The notes beneath the pieces are model-generated. The model was not told the DNA's origin. It searched no databases and saw only the letters and a list, made by a program, of their open reading frames with translations. From Chlamydiia bacterium (lineage in GTDB: Bacteria > Chlamydiota > Chlamydiia > Chlamydiales > JACKPQ01): a stretch of 17,509 nt of DNA. A program made the position numbers and the translations under genes. Of the stretch, positions 1-7,800 are shown in pieces; positions within the stretch are counted from its first letter, which is position 1, and each line of letters opens with the position of its first letter. The stretch is from NCBI GenBank assembly GCA_030433395.1, contig JAUILX010000009.1:1-17509 (forward strand), given 5' to 3'.

Positions 1-2
1 TC

Positions 3-1424
3 CTTAATAATGAAGTAGATAAGGGAATGGCTCGCCTGGTCGTTATCAGAGGACGTCGCCGTATCGGAAAAAGTCGTTTAGTTGAAGAGTTTGTCAAGCG
101 GAACCAGCTTAAAGCCTACACATTTTCGGGTATTCTACCTGTTAAGAGGACAACGGCCAAAATGCAATTAGAGGAGTTTTCAAGGCAAATGGCTCGCAAT
201 GGTCTGCCCCGGGTTGTATCAGATGATTGGGGCGATCTATTTTGGACTTTAGCTTCTCACACAAGCAATGGTCGGATTGTCATATTCTTAGATGAAATTT
301 CATGGATGGGGTCAAAAGATGCTGAATTCTTAAGTAAGCTAAAAAATGCCTGGGATTTACATTTTAAACAAAACCCTGAATTAATTCTGATCCTATGCGG
401 ATCTGTATCGAGTTGGATTGAAGAGGAAATTCTAAATAACCCTGCATTTTTAGGAAGAATATCTAGAAAAATGTTAATTCAGGAACTTCCTTTGCAAGAG
501 TGTCATCAGTTTTGGGAGCATTCAATTCAAACTGTCTCTGCCTATGATAAATTTAAACTTTTAGGTGTTACCGGCGGGGTTCCTAGGTACTTGGAAGAGA
601 TCGATCCAGGCATGCCAGCTGAAGAGAATGTTCGTCAGCTCTGTTTTCGCAAAGAAGGCCTTCTTTATGACGAGTTTGATAAAATATTTTCTGATTTGTT
701 TGGACGTAAAACAGCAAGTTATAGACGTATTATTTACAGTCTTATTCAATCTCCTAAAACACAATCAGAAATTTTCGATGATCTTGGAATTGCAAGAGGA
801 AGTAAGGTCAGCCGTTTTTTAAAAGAGTTAATTTTAGCAGGCTTTGTTCAAAGAGATCACACATGGAATATTCGCTCTCAGAAAATGTCAGAGCTAAGCC
901 GTTATAGGCTCAGCGATAATTATTTGAGATTTTACTTAAAATGGATTGAGCCTAACCAGATCAAGATAACGCAAGATGATTTTGATCATAAGTCTCTTTC
1001 TAGTTTGCCAAATTGGGATGGCATCATGGGACTGCAGTTTGAAAATCTTGTACTCAATAACCGAAAGTTGATCATTAACCAGCTAGAATTACTCCCAGAT
1101 AATGTTGTTTGTCATGGTGCCTATTTTCAAAAACAGAATCAATCACAGCCTGGTTGCCAGATCGATTATATGGTCCAAACATCTCAAGACTTTTTATACG
1201 TATGCGAAATCAAGTTTTCTAAAAAGCCACTTGGTGTAAATATCATTAAGCAGGTTCAGGAAAAAATACAACGCCTGAAGCGTCCCAAACACTTTTCTGT
1301 TTTGCCTATTCTTATATATGTTGGCCAGCTAAGCAAGCCGCTTATCGATGCTAACTACTTTGTTAAACTAATTGACTGCAGCAAGTTGCTGGTAGCCTGC
1401 AACGAAGAAAAAGCAGAATTCTAA
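3..1424 (+). CDS. AAA ATPase, archaeal ATPase_2/DUF234 type, 5'-partial
   Basis: A P-loop ATPase with a nuclease-like C-terminal domain; its cellular role is not established. The first ATG is at 27, but the frame stays open to the window edge and encodes LNNEVDKG before that Met. In this family the GRRRIGKS Walker A motif normally follows 25-35 residues containing a REKEL-like segment, so the true start lies upstream and ATG 27 is internal. Numbering from ATG 27: Walker A is at 9-16 and Walker B (IVIFLDE) at 84-90. A winged-helix-like middle follows (about 230-300). The C-terminal domain shows D380 and the pair E394-x-K396 (CEIKFSKK), a PD-(D/E)xK-like arrangement typical of DUF234. It ends at TAA 1422-1424, convergent with the next gene. 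ATPase family: confident. Biological function: unknown. Confidence 0.85.
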   Translation, partial: LNNEVDKGMARLVVIRGRRRIGKSRLVEEFVKRNQLKAYTFSGILPVKRTTAKMQLEEFSRQMARNGLPRVVSDDWGDLFWTLASHTSNGRIVIFLDEISWMGSKDAEFLSKLKNAWDLHFKQNPELILILCGSVSSWIEEEILNNPAFLGRISRKMLIQELPLQECHQFWEHSIQTVSAYDKFKLLGVTGGVPRYLEEIDPGMPAEENVRQLCFRKEGLLYDEFDKIFSDLFGRKTASYRRIIYSLIQSPKTQSEIFDDLGIARGSKVSRFLKELILAGFVQRDHTWNIRSQKMSELSRYRLSDNYLRFYLKWIEPNQIKITQDDFDHKSLSSLPNWDGIMGLQFENLVLNNRKLIINQLELLPDNVVCHGAYFQKQNQSQPGCQIDYMVQTSQDFLYVCEIKFSKKPLGVNIIKQVQEKIQRLKRPKHFSVLPILIYVGQLSKPLIDANYFVKLIDCSKLLVACNEEKAEF

Positions 1425-1438
1425 AATCAATCGGATTG

Positions 1439-1470
1439 AATCACTGGTGTTACAATTAACATCAGTGATT
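1439..1470. terminator. Shared hairpin between convergent genes
   Basis: AATCACTGGTGTT and AACATCAGTGATT pair over 13 positions (one G-U) around a 6-nt loop. The hairpin overlaps the stop codon of the minus-strand gene. The plus-strand side lacks a clean T-run, and a short T-rich stretch occurs further on for the minus strand, so terminator activity is inferred from position and stem strength. Confidence 0.45.
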
Positions 1471-2733
1471 CATTAAGAAATCATAAATTGAAACAATATG
1501 GATATCATTGATTAATTCATTTTGGTCTTCAGTAATGATCCGTTTTCTTGTGACTTTGATTTCGCTTGATGCATTTTCAAGAGCTCGGATTTCTCGATTG
1601 CGAGTGCTTAGTTCATTTATGGATGAGCAGACTTGAATGAGCTCAAATTCATTTTGTTTATTGATAAGAAAATCAACCTCATAGTCGTTTTTTGTTTTGT
1701 AATAATAGACCTGATAGCCTCTACGCTTGAGTTCTAGAAAAACAATATTTTCTAGAAGGCGGCCACGGTTTTCAGAAAATCGAAATGCTATCGAATTAAC
1801 AAGGCCTGGGTCGATAGCATATGGTTTTTTGGGATGGCGCATTTGGGCTTTTAGTGAATAAGAAAATTTTTCTGTTTGGTATAAAAGATTAGATTCGTGA
1901 ATGGCTTCAATATACTCCTTTATGGTCTTATCGTTTAACGAAAATAGTTCTGCTAATTTCTTGTAGGTGAAAGGAGTCGAAATATTAGAGATTAAGTAAA
2001 AGAAGAGTCTCTCCAAATCAACGGGCTTTTTAATATTGAGTCGGGCAGTCACATCTTGATAAAGAATAGACTTGCCCATAGAGTTTAAGATGTCTTTGGC
2101 GATACTTTCATCACCGGCAAGAGCAGCGTCAGGAAACCCTCCAAACTTTATGTATCTGTCGAAAAGCCGCTGGATTTGATGAGTTGGGCTTTGCTGTGTT
2201 AGGCGATGGTGAGACATCAACTCAGAAAAGGATAGAGGAAACATTTCAATTGGCAACGTGCGGCCAGAAAGCAGGGTCATCAAATCACTTGATAGAAGAG
2301 CTGAATTAGAGCCAGTAACAATAAACTTACATTTTTTTTGTTCATAAAGCGCTTTAACGAATATGGGCCACTGCTGAAAAAACTGCACCTCATCAAGTAA
2401 GATAAAAATTTGACCCGATGGATTCATTAATCTTAAATAGTCTTCATAAATTTTATGAAGACTTTTAATTTCAGTTACATAGCTTGCAAAGTAGGGATGC
2501 TCGAGATTGAGAAATAGAATATTTTCTTTAGACATGTGTTTTTCAGTGATCAGGTAATGGATAAGTTGTTTTAAAAGAGTACTTTTCCCAGCTCGCCGAA
2601 CGCCTACCACTGAAATAACATGGGGGGTTGTGAGTAACTGAGTGAGTTTTTGGAATTGATGCCTTTTAATCCACTGATCTTTAGTGGCTTGATTCCAATG
2701 AGGGTTTTGCTCTTTAAGGGCATTTTCAAACAT
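1462..2733 (-). CDS. AAA ATPase with DUF4143-type C-terminal domain
   Basis: A 423-residue ATPase of the AAA_14/DUF4143 group, which is common in accessory regions and has no settled function. Walker A GVRRAGKST is at 44-52 and Walker B IFILLDEVQ at 109-117. A sensor-like VTGSNS follows at 139-144, then SGRTLPIEMFPLSF, the usual signature after the ATPase core. The C-terminal domain carries EVDF (352-355) and ELIQVC (364-369). This is the family's degenerate nuclease-like motif, with the usual E-x-K lysine absent, so catalysis is doubtful. The start is ATG 2733, with a GGAG about 11 nt upstream, a slightly long spacing. Two similar 12-bp motifs lie directly upstream at 2734-2745 and 2765-2776. 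It ends in a hairpin shared with the convergent ATPase gene. Family call: strong. Role: unknown. Confidence 0.88.
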   Translation of the reverse strand: MFENALKEQNPHWNQATKDQWIKRHQFQKLTQLLTTPHVISVVGVRRAGKSTLLKQLIHYLITEKHMSKENILFLNLEHPYFASYVTEIKSLHKIYEDYLRLMNPSGQIFILLDEVQFFQQWPIFVKALYEQKKCKFIVTGSNSALLSSDLMTLLSGRTLPIEMFPLSFSELMSHHRLTQQSPTHQIQRLFDRYIKFGGFPDAALAGDESIAKDILNSMGKSILYQDVTARLNIKKPVDLERLFFYLISNISTPFTYKKLAELFSLNDKTIKEYIEAIHESNLLYQTEKFSYSLKAQMRHPKKPYAIDPGLVNSIAFRFSENRGRLLENIVFLELKRRGYQVYYYKTKNDYEVDFLINKQNEFELIQVCSSINELSTRNREIRALENASSEIKVTRKRIITEDQNELINDIHIVSIYDFLMNH

Positions 2734-2776
2734 ATCGCACTATACTCCGCAAAAAAGACCGTTTATCGCATTGTAC
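2734..2776 (-). promoter_or_regulatory. Paired 12-bp motif upstream of the DUF4143 ATPase gene
   Basis: Read on the minus strand, GTACAATGCGAT and GTATAGTGCGAT (10 of 12 identical) are 31 bp apart, about three helical turns. Each contains a -10-like hexamer (TACAAT, TATAGT). They could be duplicated promoter or operator sites. No convincing -35 at ideal spacing was seen. Confidence 0.35.
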
Positions 2777-3009
2777 TACGACAACAATAGATTAAGCAAG
2801 AAAAATGGTTCCGTTGCAAAAATCATCGACTCACACCAAGTGGGCCTCATCGACATTTTTGCATCTCAATACCTTCGCTGCAGCATCTGAATCCGACCAT
2901 TTGCGTAACATAACGCGAGTTGCGGACCAACCCCCTTTGTTAGCGCAATTATGGCATATTAGTAACCTGAGCTCCGGGTTTAGGTTGCTTAGGGTTAAAG
3001 GAATTCAGG
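2734..3009. other. Intergenic region with 12-bp repeats and inverted repeats
   Basis: No convincing gene. Next to the start of the minus ATPase lie two direct repeats, ATCGCACTATAC (2734-2745) and ATCGCATTGTAC (2765-2776). Further on there is an inverted repeat, GCAAAAAT (2816-2823) with ATTTTTGC (2855-2862). The left half of the palindromic element at 2959-3016 is also here. A 26-codon minus-strand ORF (2831-2911) lacks support. Confidence 0.5.
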
Positions 3010-3016
3010 TTAGTAA
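2959..3016. repeat. Small palindromic element with TAACCTGA ends
   Basis: TTAGTAACCTGA (2959-2970) and TCAGGTTAGTAA (3005-3016) pair at 11 of 12 positions around 34 nt. The left arm continues as GCTCCGGGTTT, resembling the arms of the larger element at 4549-4716 (TAACCTGA, 5 variable bases, GGGTTT). It overlaps the stop of the YidD-like gene and could also act as its 3' hairpin. Confidence 0.5.
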
Positions 3017-3414
3017 GTGGGATCCCATTTGTACTTGACGCCGTTGATTACCTTGGTGCGGTAGATCCATTCATCTTTATTTTCACGCATAAGGCGATCG
3101 CATCCCATCACAAACCCTTTGAAAAAGCCGTGACGGCGTATTGCCATGAGCATGTAGCGTGAGCTAGTTGGACGAAAATCGCTACGAGGGCCATCAACGG
3201 GTGAAAGGATGTTGGTATGAAAAGCGATAAGCTTTTCAGCTGTCCACGAAAGAGGGTCTTTGCGCGGCTGTGGAGTGTCAGATGTATGGGATGAGATTAG
3301 ATGGGCATCTTTGCCCCAGGGCTCAAAATAGCCAGGGGCGCTAAAAAGCGTAGCGCAAAGAAAAGACAGGGAACAAACGCTCACGCTCCATGGTATGTGA
3401 TGCAATATTTTCAT
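3010..3414 (-). CDS. yidD: YidD-like membrane protein insertion efficiency factor (divergent)
   Basis: A 134-residue protein with a hydrophobic N-terminal segment (about 7-26, ending ATLFSA). Residues 60-112 follow the YidD/DUF37 pattern: HTNILSPVDGPRSDFRPTSS, then RYMLMAIRRHGFFKGFVMGCDRL. YidD proteins sit at the inner membrane and assist YidC/Sec insertion. Here the family's usual CRF-x-PTCS cysteines are replaced by serine (SDFRPTSS), and the protein is longer than the usual 70-90 residues because of an N-terminal signal or anchor. The start at ATG 3414 was chosen because it begins the signal-like segment MKILHHIPWS. The frame is open further upstream to ATG 3486. Even with the short start it overlaps the upstream lipoprotein gene by 74 nt, so the two are probably translationally coupled. 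Family call moderate to good. Confidence 0.72.
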   Translation of the reverse strand: MKILHHIPWSVSVCSLSFLCATLFSAPGYFEPWGKDAHLISSHTSDTPQPRKDPLSWTAEKLIAFHTNILSPVDGPRSDFRPTSSRYMLMAIRRHGFFKGFVMGCDRLMRENKDEWIYRTKVINGVKYKWDPTY

Positions 3415-4279
3415 ATAGACGCTCATTATACAACTTTGCTGCTTCGCCCGCACCATAAATCCCTCCAAAGTACCAGCCAGCTTCAAAACTTGCTGTGATC
3501 ACACCTGCAGCAATATTGCCATCTTTAAAAAAAAAATATGAAGCCGTGATGAAGGCACCATTGAGTAAAAAGGCTGTAATAGCTGATTGCTTTTGTCCAA
3601 CGTAAAGGTAGCCGGCTCCTGGCAGTAGGGTATTAAAAAGTTGAGCTTTACCTATAGATTTTTTATTGAGCTGATAGCACTCAGCAATTGATTGTAAATA
3701 TTCTTTTTCAGGCAGTTGGCAAGCGAGTGCTTCTAATTGCGCAATATCGCCACGGGATAAAATAGTTTCTTCATTAAGCTTATCTGAGGTTTCAGGGTAG
3801 GTGTTGTGCATAAGCTTTAGCACCCGATCAGCTTTGATATCAGCTCCAATTGCATCATAAGATTCGTAGAGGATAACAAGCAGGTCGTGGAAGGCGCAAA
3901 ACTCTGCCCCTACACGTGTGAGATTAGAAGACTCAAAGCTGTCAACAACATCTGCGTAGCGTTTGCCCAAGTAATAGGACAGAATGATGTTGTAGCTGAT
4001 TTCGCGGGTGCGCTCAATTTTATCATCAGGAGCTAGAATTTGTGCACGTTTAAAGGCAGTGATGGCCCTGTAGAGGTCTAGTTCTTTTGCAAAGGCAATG
4101 CCAATCGTATACTCTTTTCCCCACTCATGGCTTTTTTCATCCGCAGTCAATGGAGAGAAGCAAGCTGGAAGGCGTTGCAGATAACGCTGCTCTACAGAGT
4201 AGCAAAGTTGAGGCTCAATTTTATCGGGAACGCGGTAGCAGCCCGCGAGCAAGAGCAGCCCAATCCAAAAATGTTTCAT
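3341..4279 (-). CDS. Lipoprotein with TPR-like region and C-terminal hydrophobic segments
   Basis: A 312-residue predicted lipoprotein. The N-terminus MKHFWIGLLLLAGC fits a signal peptidase II lipobox (LLAGC, lipidated Cys14). Residues about 55-115 look like helical TPR-type repeats (IGIAFAKELDLYRAITAFKRA and the following segment). A conserved-looking LLPGAGYLYVG (218-228) precedes hydrophobic stretches at about 233-250 and 256-275. This P-G-x-G-x-x-Y-x-G layout occurs in DUF5683-like and related small membrane domains. It ends FSLRYAF, with a terminal Phe as in many outer-membrane proteins. No clear ribosome-binding site precedes ATG 4279; an inverted repeat TTAGCAT/ATGCTAA lies at 4290-4316. 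It overlaps the YidD-like gene downstream, suggesting an envelope-assembly role, which is inference. No precise family recognised. Confidence 0.75.
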   Translation of the reverse strand: MKHFWIGLLLLAGCYRVPDKIEPQLCYSVEQRYLQRLPACFSPLTADEKSHEWGKEYTIGIAFAKELDLYRAITAFKRAQILAPDDKIERTREISYNIILSYYLGKRYADVVDSFESSNLTRVGAEFCAFHDLLVILYESYDAIGADIKADRVLKLMHNTYPETSDKLNEETILSRGDIAQLEALACQLPEKEYLQSIAECYQLNKKSIGKAQLFNTLLPGAGYLYVGQKQSAITAFLLNGAFITASYFFFKDGNIAAGVITASFEAGWYFGGIYGAGEAAKLYNERLYENIASHTMERERLFPVFSLRYAF

Positions 4280-4387
4280 AGACTACAAGTTAGCATGATT
4301 GCTGAAATAATGCTAATGCTGATAAATAAATTTAGATCTGAGCGCATCAAAACCCCGGGCTTTAACGGTCGTAAAGCTAGCTGTATA

Positions 4388-4542
4388 CCGAATGGAATTC
4401 AAAAATCGGATTTTCGGCGGCGCCAAAGCGCCGCAATTCGTCGATCTTAGGTGGCCTCATGTTTTTAATATTAGGTTACTTAGGATCGGCAAATTTCGAA
4501 AGCTTTCGCGTTGCCCAAAACCGATTTTTGAATTCCATTCGG
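4388..4542. repeat. 155-bp element with perfect 22-bp terminal inverted repeats
   Basis: The ends 4388-4409 and 4521-4542 are perfect 22-bp inverted repeats (CCGAATGGAATTC... at the left, ...GAATTCCATTCGG at the right). Inside are a GC hairpin, GCGGCGC-caaa-GCGCCGC (4417-4434), an imperfect stem (4435-4446 with 4484-4495, 10 of 12), and a perfect 12-bp palindrome CGAAAGCTTTCG (4497-4508). There is no coding capacity. The structure fits a MITE or REP-like non-autonomous repeat. No clear target-site duplication was found. Confidence 0.75.
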
Positions 4543-4548
4543 GCTATT

Positions 4549-4716
4549 AACCTGAATTATGGGTTTATATCACCTGTCTTCAGGCATTTAAGGTGCTATC
4601 TTGCACCCTTTTTTGCTCATCCATAGCGCCTGCGGCTATTGAATCGCAAAAAATGGAACAATCTATCACCTGATCTGCTCTGAAATACAAGCAATTAAAA
4701 CCCATAACTCAGGTTA
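4549..4716. repeat. 168-bp palindromic element with 19-bp inverted ends
   Basis: TAACCTGAATTATGGGTTT (4549-4567) pairs with the complement of AAACCCATAACTCAGGTTA (4698-4716), 18 of 19. Internal stems: CCTG-tctt-CAGG (4573-4584); GGTGC/GCACC (4592-4607); and a nested pair, TTTTTTGC (4609-4616) with GCAAAAAA (4646-4653), enclosing ATAGC/GCTAT (4623-4639). It lies 6 bp from the preceding element and shares its end motif with 2959-3016, so it is probably a member of a dispersed family. Confidence 0.72.
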
Positions 4717-4802
4717 TTAATACTGCATGCTTTAGGATCGTTGAATCGCGGGAATTTTCACGCAGCTCAGGTCTAAATTCATTTATCAGACTTGGTATAA
4801 AA

Positions 4803-7800
4803 CTACTCTTCGTCTTCAGGAGTTTTGACGAGCTCAAAGCCAGCCTCTACATCATCAGCAACGCCTTCTTGCAAGCAGATGTCTTCTTGGCGTTCAGTGA
4901 TCATTTTGTAGGTGTCTAAATCATCAACAATGATTGGCTTTAAAAAGATCATAACACTCTTGTTGTCTTTGAGGTTATTAACGCGGCTGAAGGCTGCCCC
5001 AACGACTGGCAAACTGCCTAGGCATGGAATGGATGTTTTAGCGCGTGCTGTTTGATTGCGCACCTGGCCGCTAAGAACAAGGAATGCTTTATCAGGAATA
5101 TGAACGCGTGTGGTGGTCGTGGTTTTGCTAGTTGTGATCCCTTGCAAAGTTGAGGTGTCAGGGGTTTCTCCAACTGTTTCTGAAATTTCGGTATCAATTT
5201 CAAGAGTGATCAGATTGTTGTCGCCAATATTGGGCGTGATGCTTAGATTAAACCCAATATCGCGATATTCAAGGTTTGCTGTTGTTTGCTGGCTACTGTT
5301 TCCAACTGTTTGCACAGTCGAGCCAGTAAAAGGAATGTTGTCACCTACGAATATGGTAGAGTTACGAGCATCTTGCGTGATGATTTTTTGGTTGAGCACA
5401 ATGGTTGTGTCTAAATCCCCTTTGAGGGCGTTGATGAGAGCTCCAAGCGCTGCAAATGTGCGTCCTTTATGAAAGATGAGATCGCCGATAATGCCCATGT
5501 CAAATCCTGAGGCAAATGGGACGTCAGATCCTGTAGGTGTTCGGGTACTTGAGATAGCTCTTATGCTGTCGCCAAATGTGGATGCTAGACCTCCGTTGGC
5601 AGCATTGTCAATGCTTGCATTCTGAGGGAAGCTGCCTGTTGCATATCCGATTCGGTCTGTAATTTTTCCTTGAGAGGCCCATGTGAGGCCAAAGTCGAGT
5701 TGGTCTCCAATTTCTGTTTCAATCACAAGAACTTCTATAAAAATTTGGCGCAAGGGGATATCGATATTTTGAATCAGTTCTTTAAGTTTTGCAAGTGTTG
5801 AAGGTTCACCTGTGCCGATGAGGGAGTTTGTGACTTGCAGCCACTGGATTGAGTTAATAGCATCAATGAGCTTGGCGTTAGCTCCACCCTGGGAAGAGGC
5901 GCTAGTTTGCAACTCTGCTGCAATTTGCTTGAGCGATTCTACAATCAATGTACCTTGATGGTAATGGAGTTTGTAAATTAAGAAGCTGACATCATCAAAT
6001 GGTTCGAGAGGAGGAACTTCAGAAAGAGAAAGCGCTCCTGGAACATCAAAACGTTGGAGCAGATCCATCACTTCTCCCACAGCATCCGCCTCGCCAGAAA
6101 CGAGTAGGGAGTTGGTTTTTTCGATATATTTTAAGTTGTTGATTGTATCAAAGAGGCTAGGTCGGGTGACCCCGCTATCAATGAGGTTTTGCTCAAAATC
6201 ATCCATAACATGGATAAGCTCTTCACCTGCTAAGCATCGAGGCTTATAAATTTTAAAAGTGTCAGGAGAAGGGCGCTCTGCTACGCCACCGCCAAGTGAG
6301 GGGATATCAAAGCGCTCTGCAAGCCGATCAGCTTTTTGTAGCGCTTCAGGCGGTCCTGTAAACATGATGGAATTTGTCTCTTGAATGTAGCGCGCGCGGC
6401 TCAATGTTTTAATCAGTTCTGGATCTGCATTTGCTTTTTGCAAATCGCCTGTCAAAGCCTTAAGTGACGCAAGAAGTTGAGGTCCGGACGCATTTTTAAT
6501 TTTATAAATGAGGAATGTAACATCACCGATGGTTTGAACACCTGCTACGCCTACGCCATTGTCAATGGTTTGCAATAAGAGCTTAATCTCGCTAATTGAG
6601 TCTGGTGTTCCAGTAAAAAGAAGTGATTGCGTAGACTCTACATAGCGCATTGTCGTGATTGTATTAATTAAATTAGGATTAGCTAGCCCAGACTTCTCCA
6701 AGTCTTCAGAGATATTCAATAAAGCATCGCGAATATCTTGAGCCGACTTGTGAACAGGCTTGTACATGTAGAATTCAGAAGCTGCAGTTGTGCCTCGTGG
6801 GACATCAAATTTCTCACAAAGAGCAACCACTTGTTCGATAGTAGCCTGCGTTCCTGTAATTAAAAGAGAGTTAGTTGATTTTATCCACTCTATGGAGTTA
6901 ATAGCTTCGATGACAGCTGCGTTGTTTACACCTGATAATTTTAAATTTTTTGCAACGCCCTCTAAGTCGTCAATTAAGACATTTCCCTGAATGTTTTGGC
7001 ATTTATAAACAGAGTAGGTCTTTTGTGATATTAGTCGTGAGCCTTCGCCATCAAGCATCGTGAGCATCTCTTTGATCTTTTCGATAGCAGCTGGGGGTCC
7101 TTTAAAAACAAGCGAATTAGACTCAGGCAAATACCTCATTGTGTCAATTGTTTGTTTAATAGCTCTTGTGGTTGGGTCGGTAGAGTCGAGCTTACTAGCA
7201 AAATTTTCCAGACCCTGCTCAATCTGCTCGTGCGCAACTTTTTGAATTTTGTAGACAAATAACACGTCTCGGCCAGCTGCAACGGCTGTGGATGAGTCCA
7301 TGACCTCAAGCATTGCTTGAATGCGCTGCAACGATTCTGGGTTTCCTGTAAAGACAAGAGAGTTGGTTGAAGGCACCCACTTACCTGATTCAACAGCACG
7401 TAAAAACGAAGGGTCATAGAGCTGTGAAGACTCTAAGCTCTTAGCTAGATCTTGCATGGAGGTAAGAAGCTCTTCTCCAGAGCGGTATTTGGGGTGGTAC
7501 ATCAAAAAATCAGATGAGAGTTGCTTTCCATTAATATCAGTCGGATTGTCGAGATCCGCTAATATAGCCATAGTGCGCTCAACTAAATAAGGCGTTGAAA
7601 CGACAAAAATAGTATTGGAGTGTGCTTGTGGTACCATGATAACAGGGTTGCCTTCTGCCACGGGTGTAATGATGCGCTGGGCATAGGCTACAAGCTCATC
7701 GGGATTAGATTCCAAAACTTTATAAGCATCTATATCAAAGGCTGATTGTGGCGCATCGAGAGTCAGCATGACATCTGCAATCTTATCGACATTGCCTGTG

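Larger units (their letters stand above)
4280..4802. other. 523-bp gene-free region filled by palindromic elements
   Basis: No credible gene on either strand. From the left it holds: an inverted repeat TTAGCAT (4290-4296)/ATGCTAA (4310-4316) just upstream of the lipoprotein start; a small hairpin GCTTTA (4359-4364)/TAAAGC (4372-4377); and two adjacent palindromic elements, 4388-4542 and 4549-4716. The rest, 4717-4802, shows no strong terminator for the secretin gene. TTAGGATCG occurs both inside the first element and near 4731, suggesting repeat debris. Confidence 0.6.

Noticed and set aside
561..822. Short ORFs on both strands inside the first ATPase gene
   Set aside because: Shadows of a well-supported gene with continuous family motifs.
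2831..2911. 26-codon minus-strand ORF with a plausible-looking sequence (MLRKWSDSDA...)
   Set aside because: Too short, no ribosome-binding site; it may be a fragment of a repeated or decayed sequence but nothing in the window confirms this.
2805..3038. 77-codon plus-strand ORF in the intergenic region
   Set aside because: No ribosome-binding site, no recognisable domain, and it runs through an inverted repeat and into the opposite-strand YidD-like gene.
5110..5472. 120-codon plus-strand ORF within the secretin gene
   Set aside because: Antisense to the conserved secretin domain; its hydrophobic translation is a by-product of the opposite-strand codons.
5757..7508. Possibility that the repeated secretin segment is a recent tandem DNA duplication or assembly artefact
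   Set aside because: The units are divergent at the sequence level and share only protein-level patterns, so they are old duplications.
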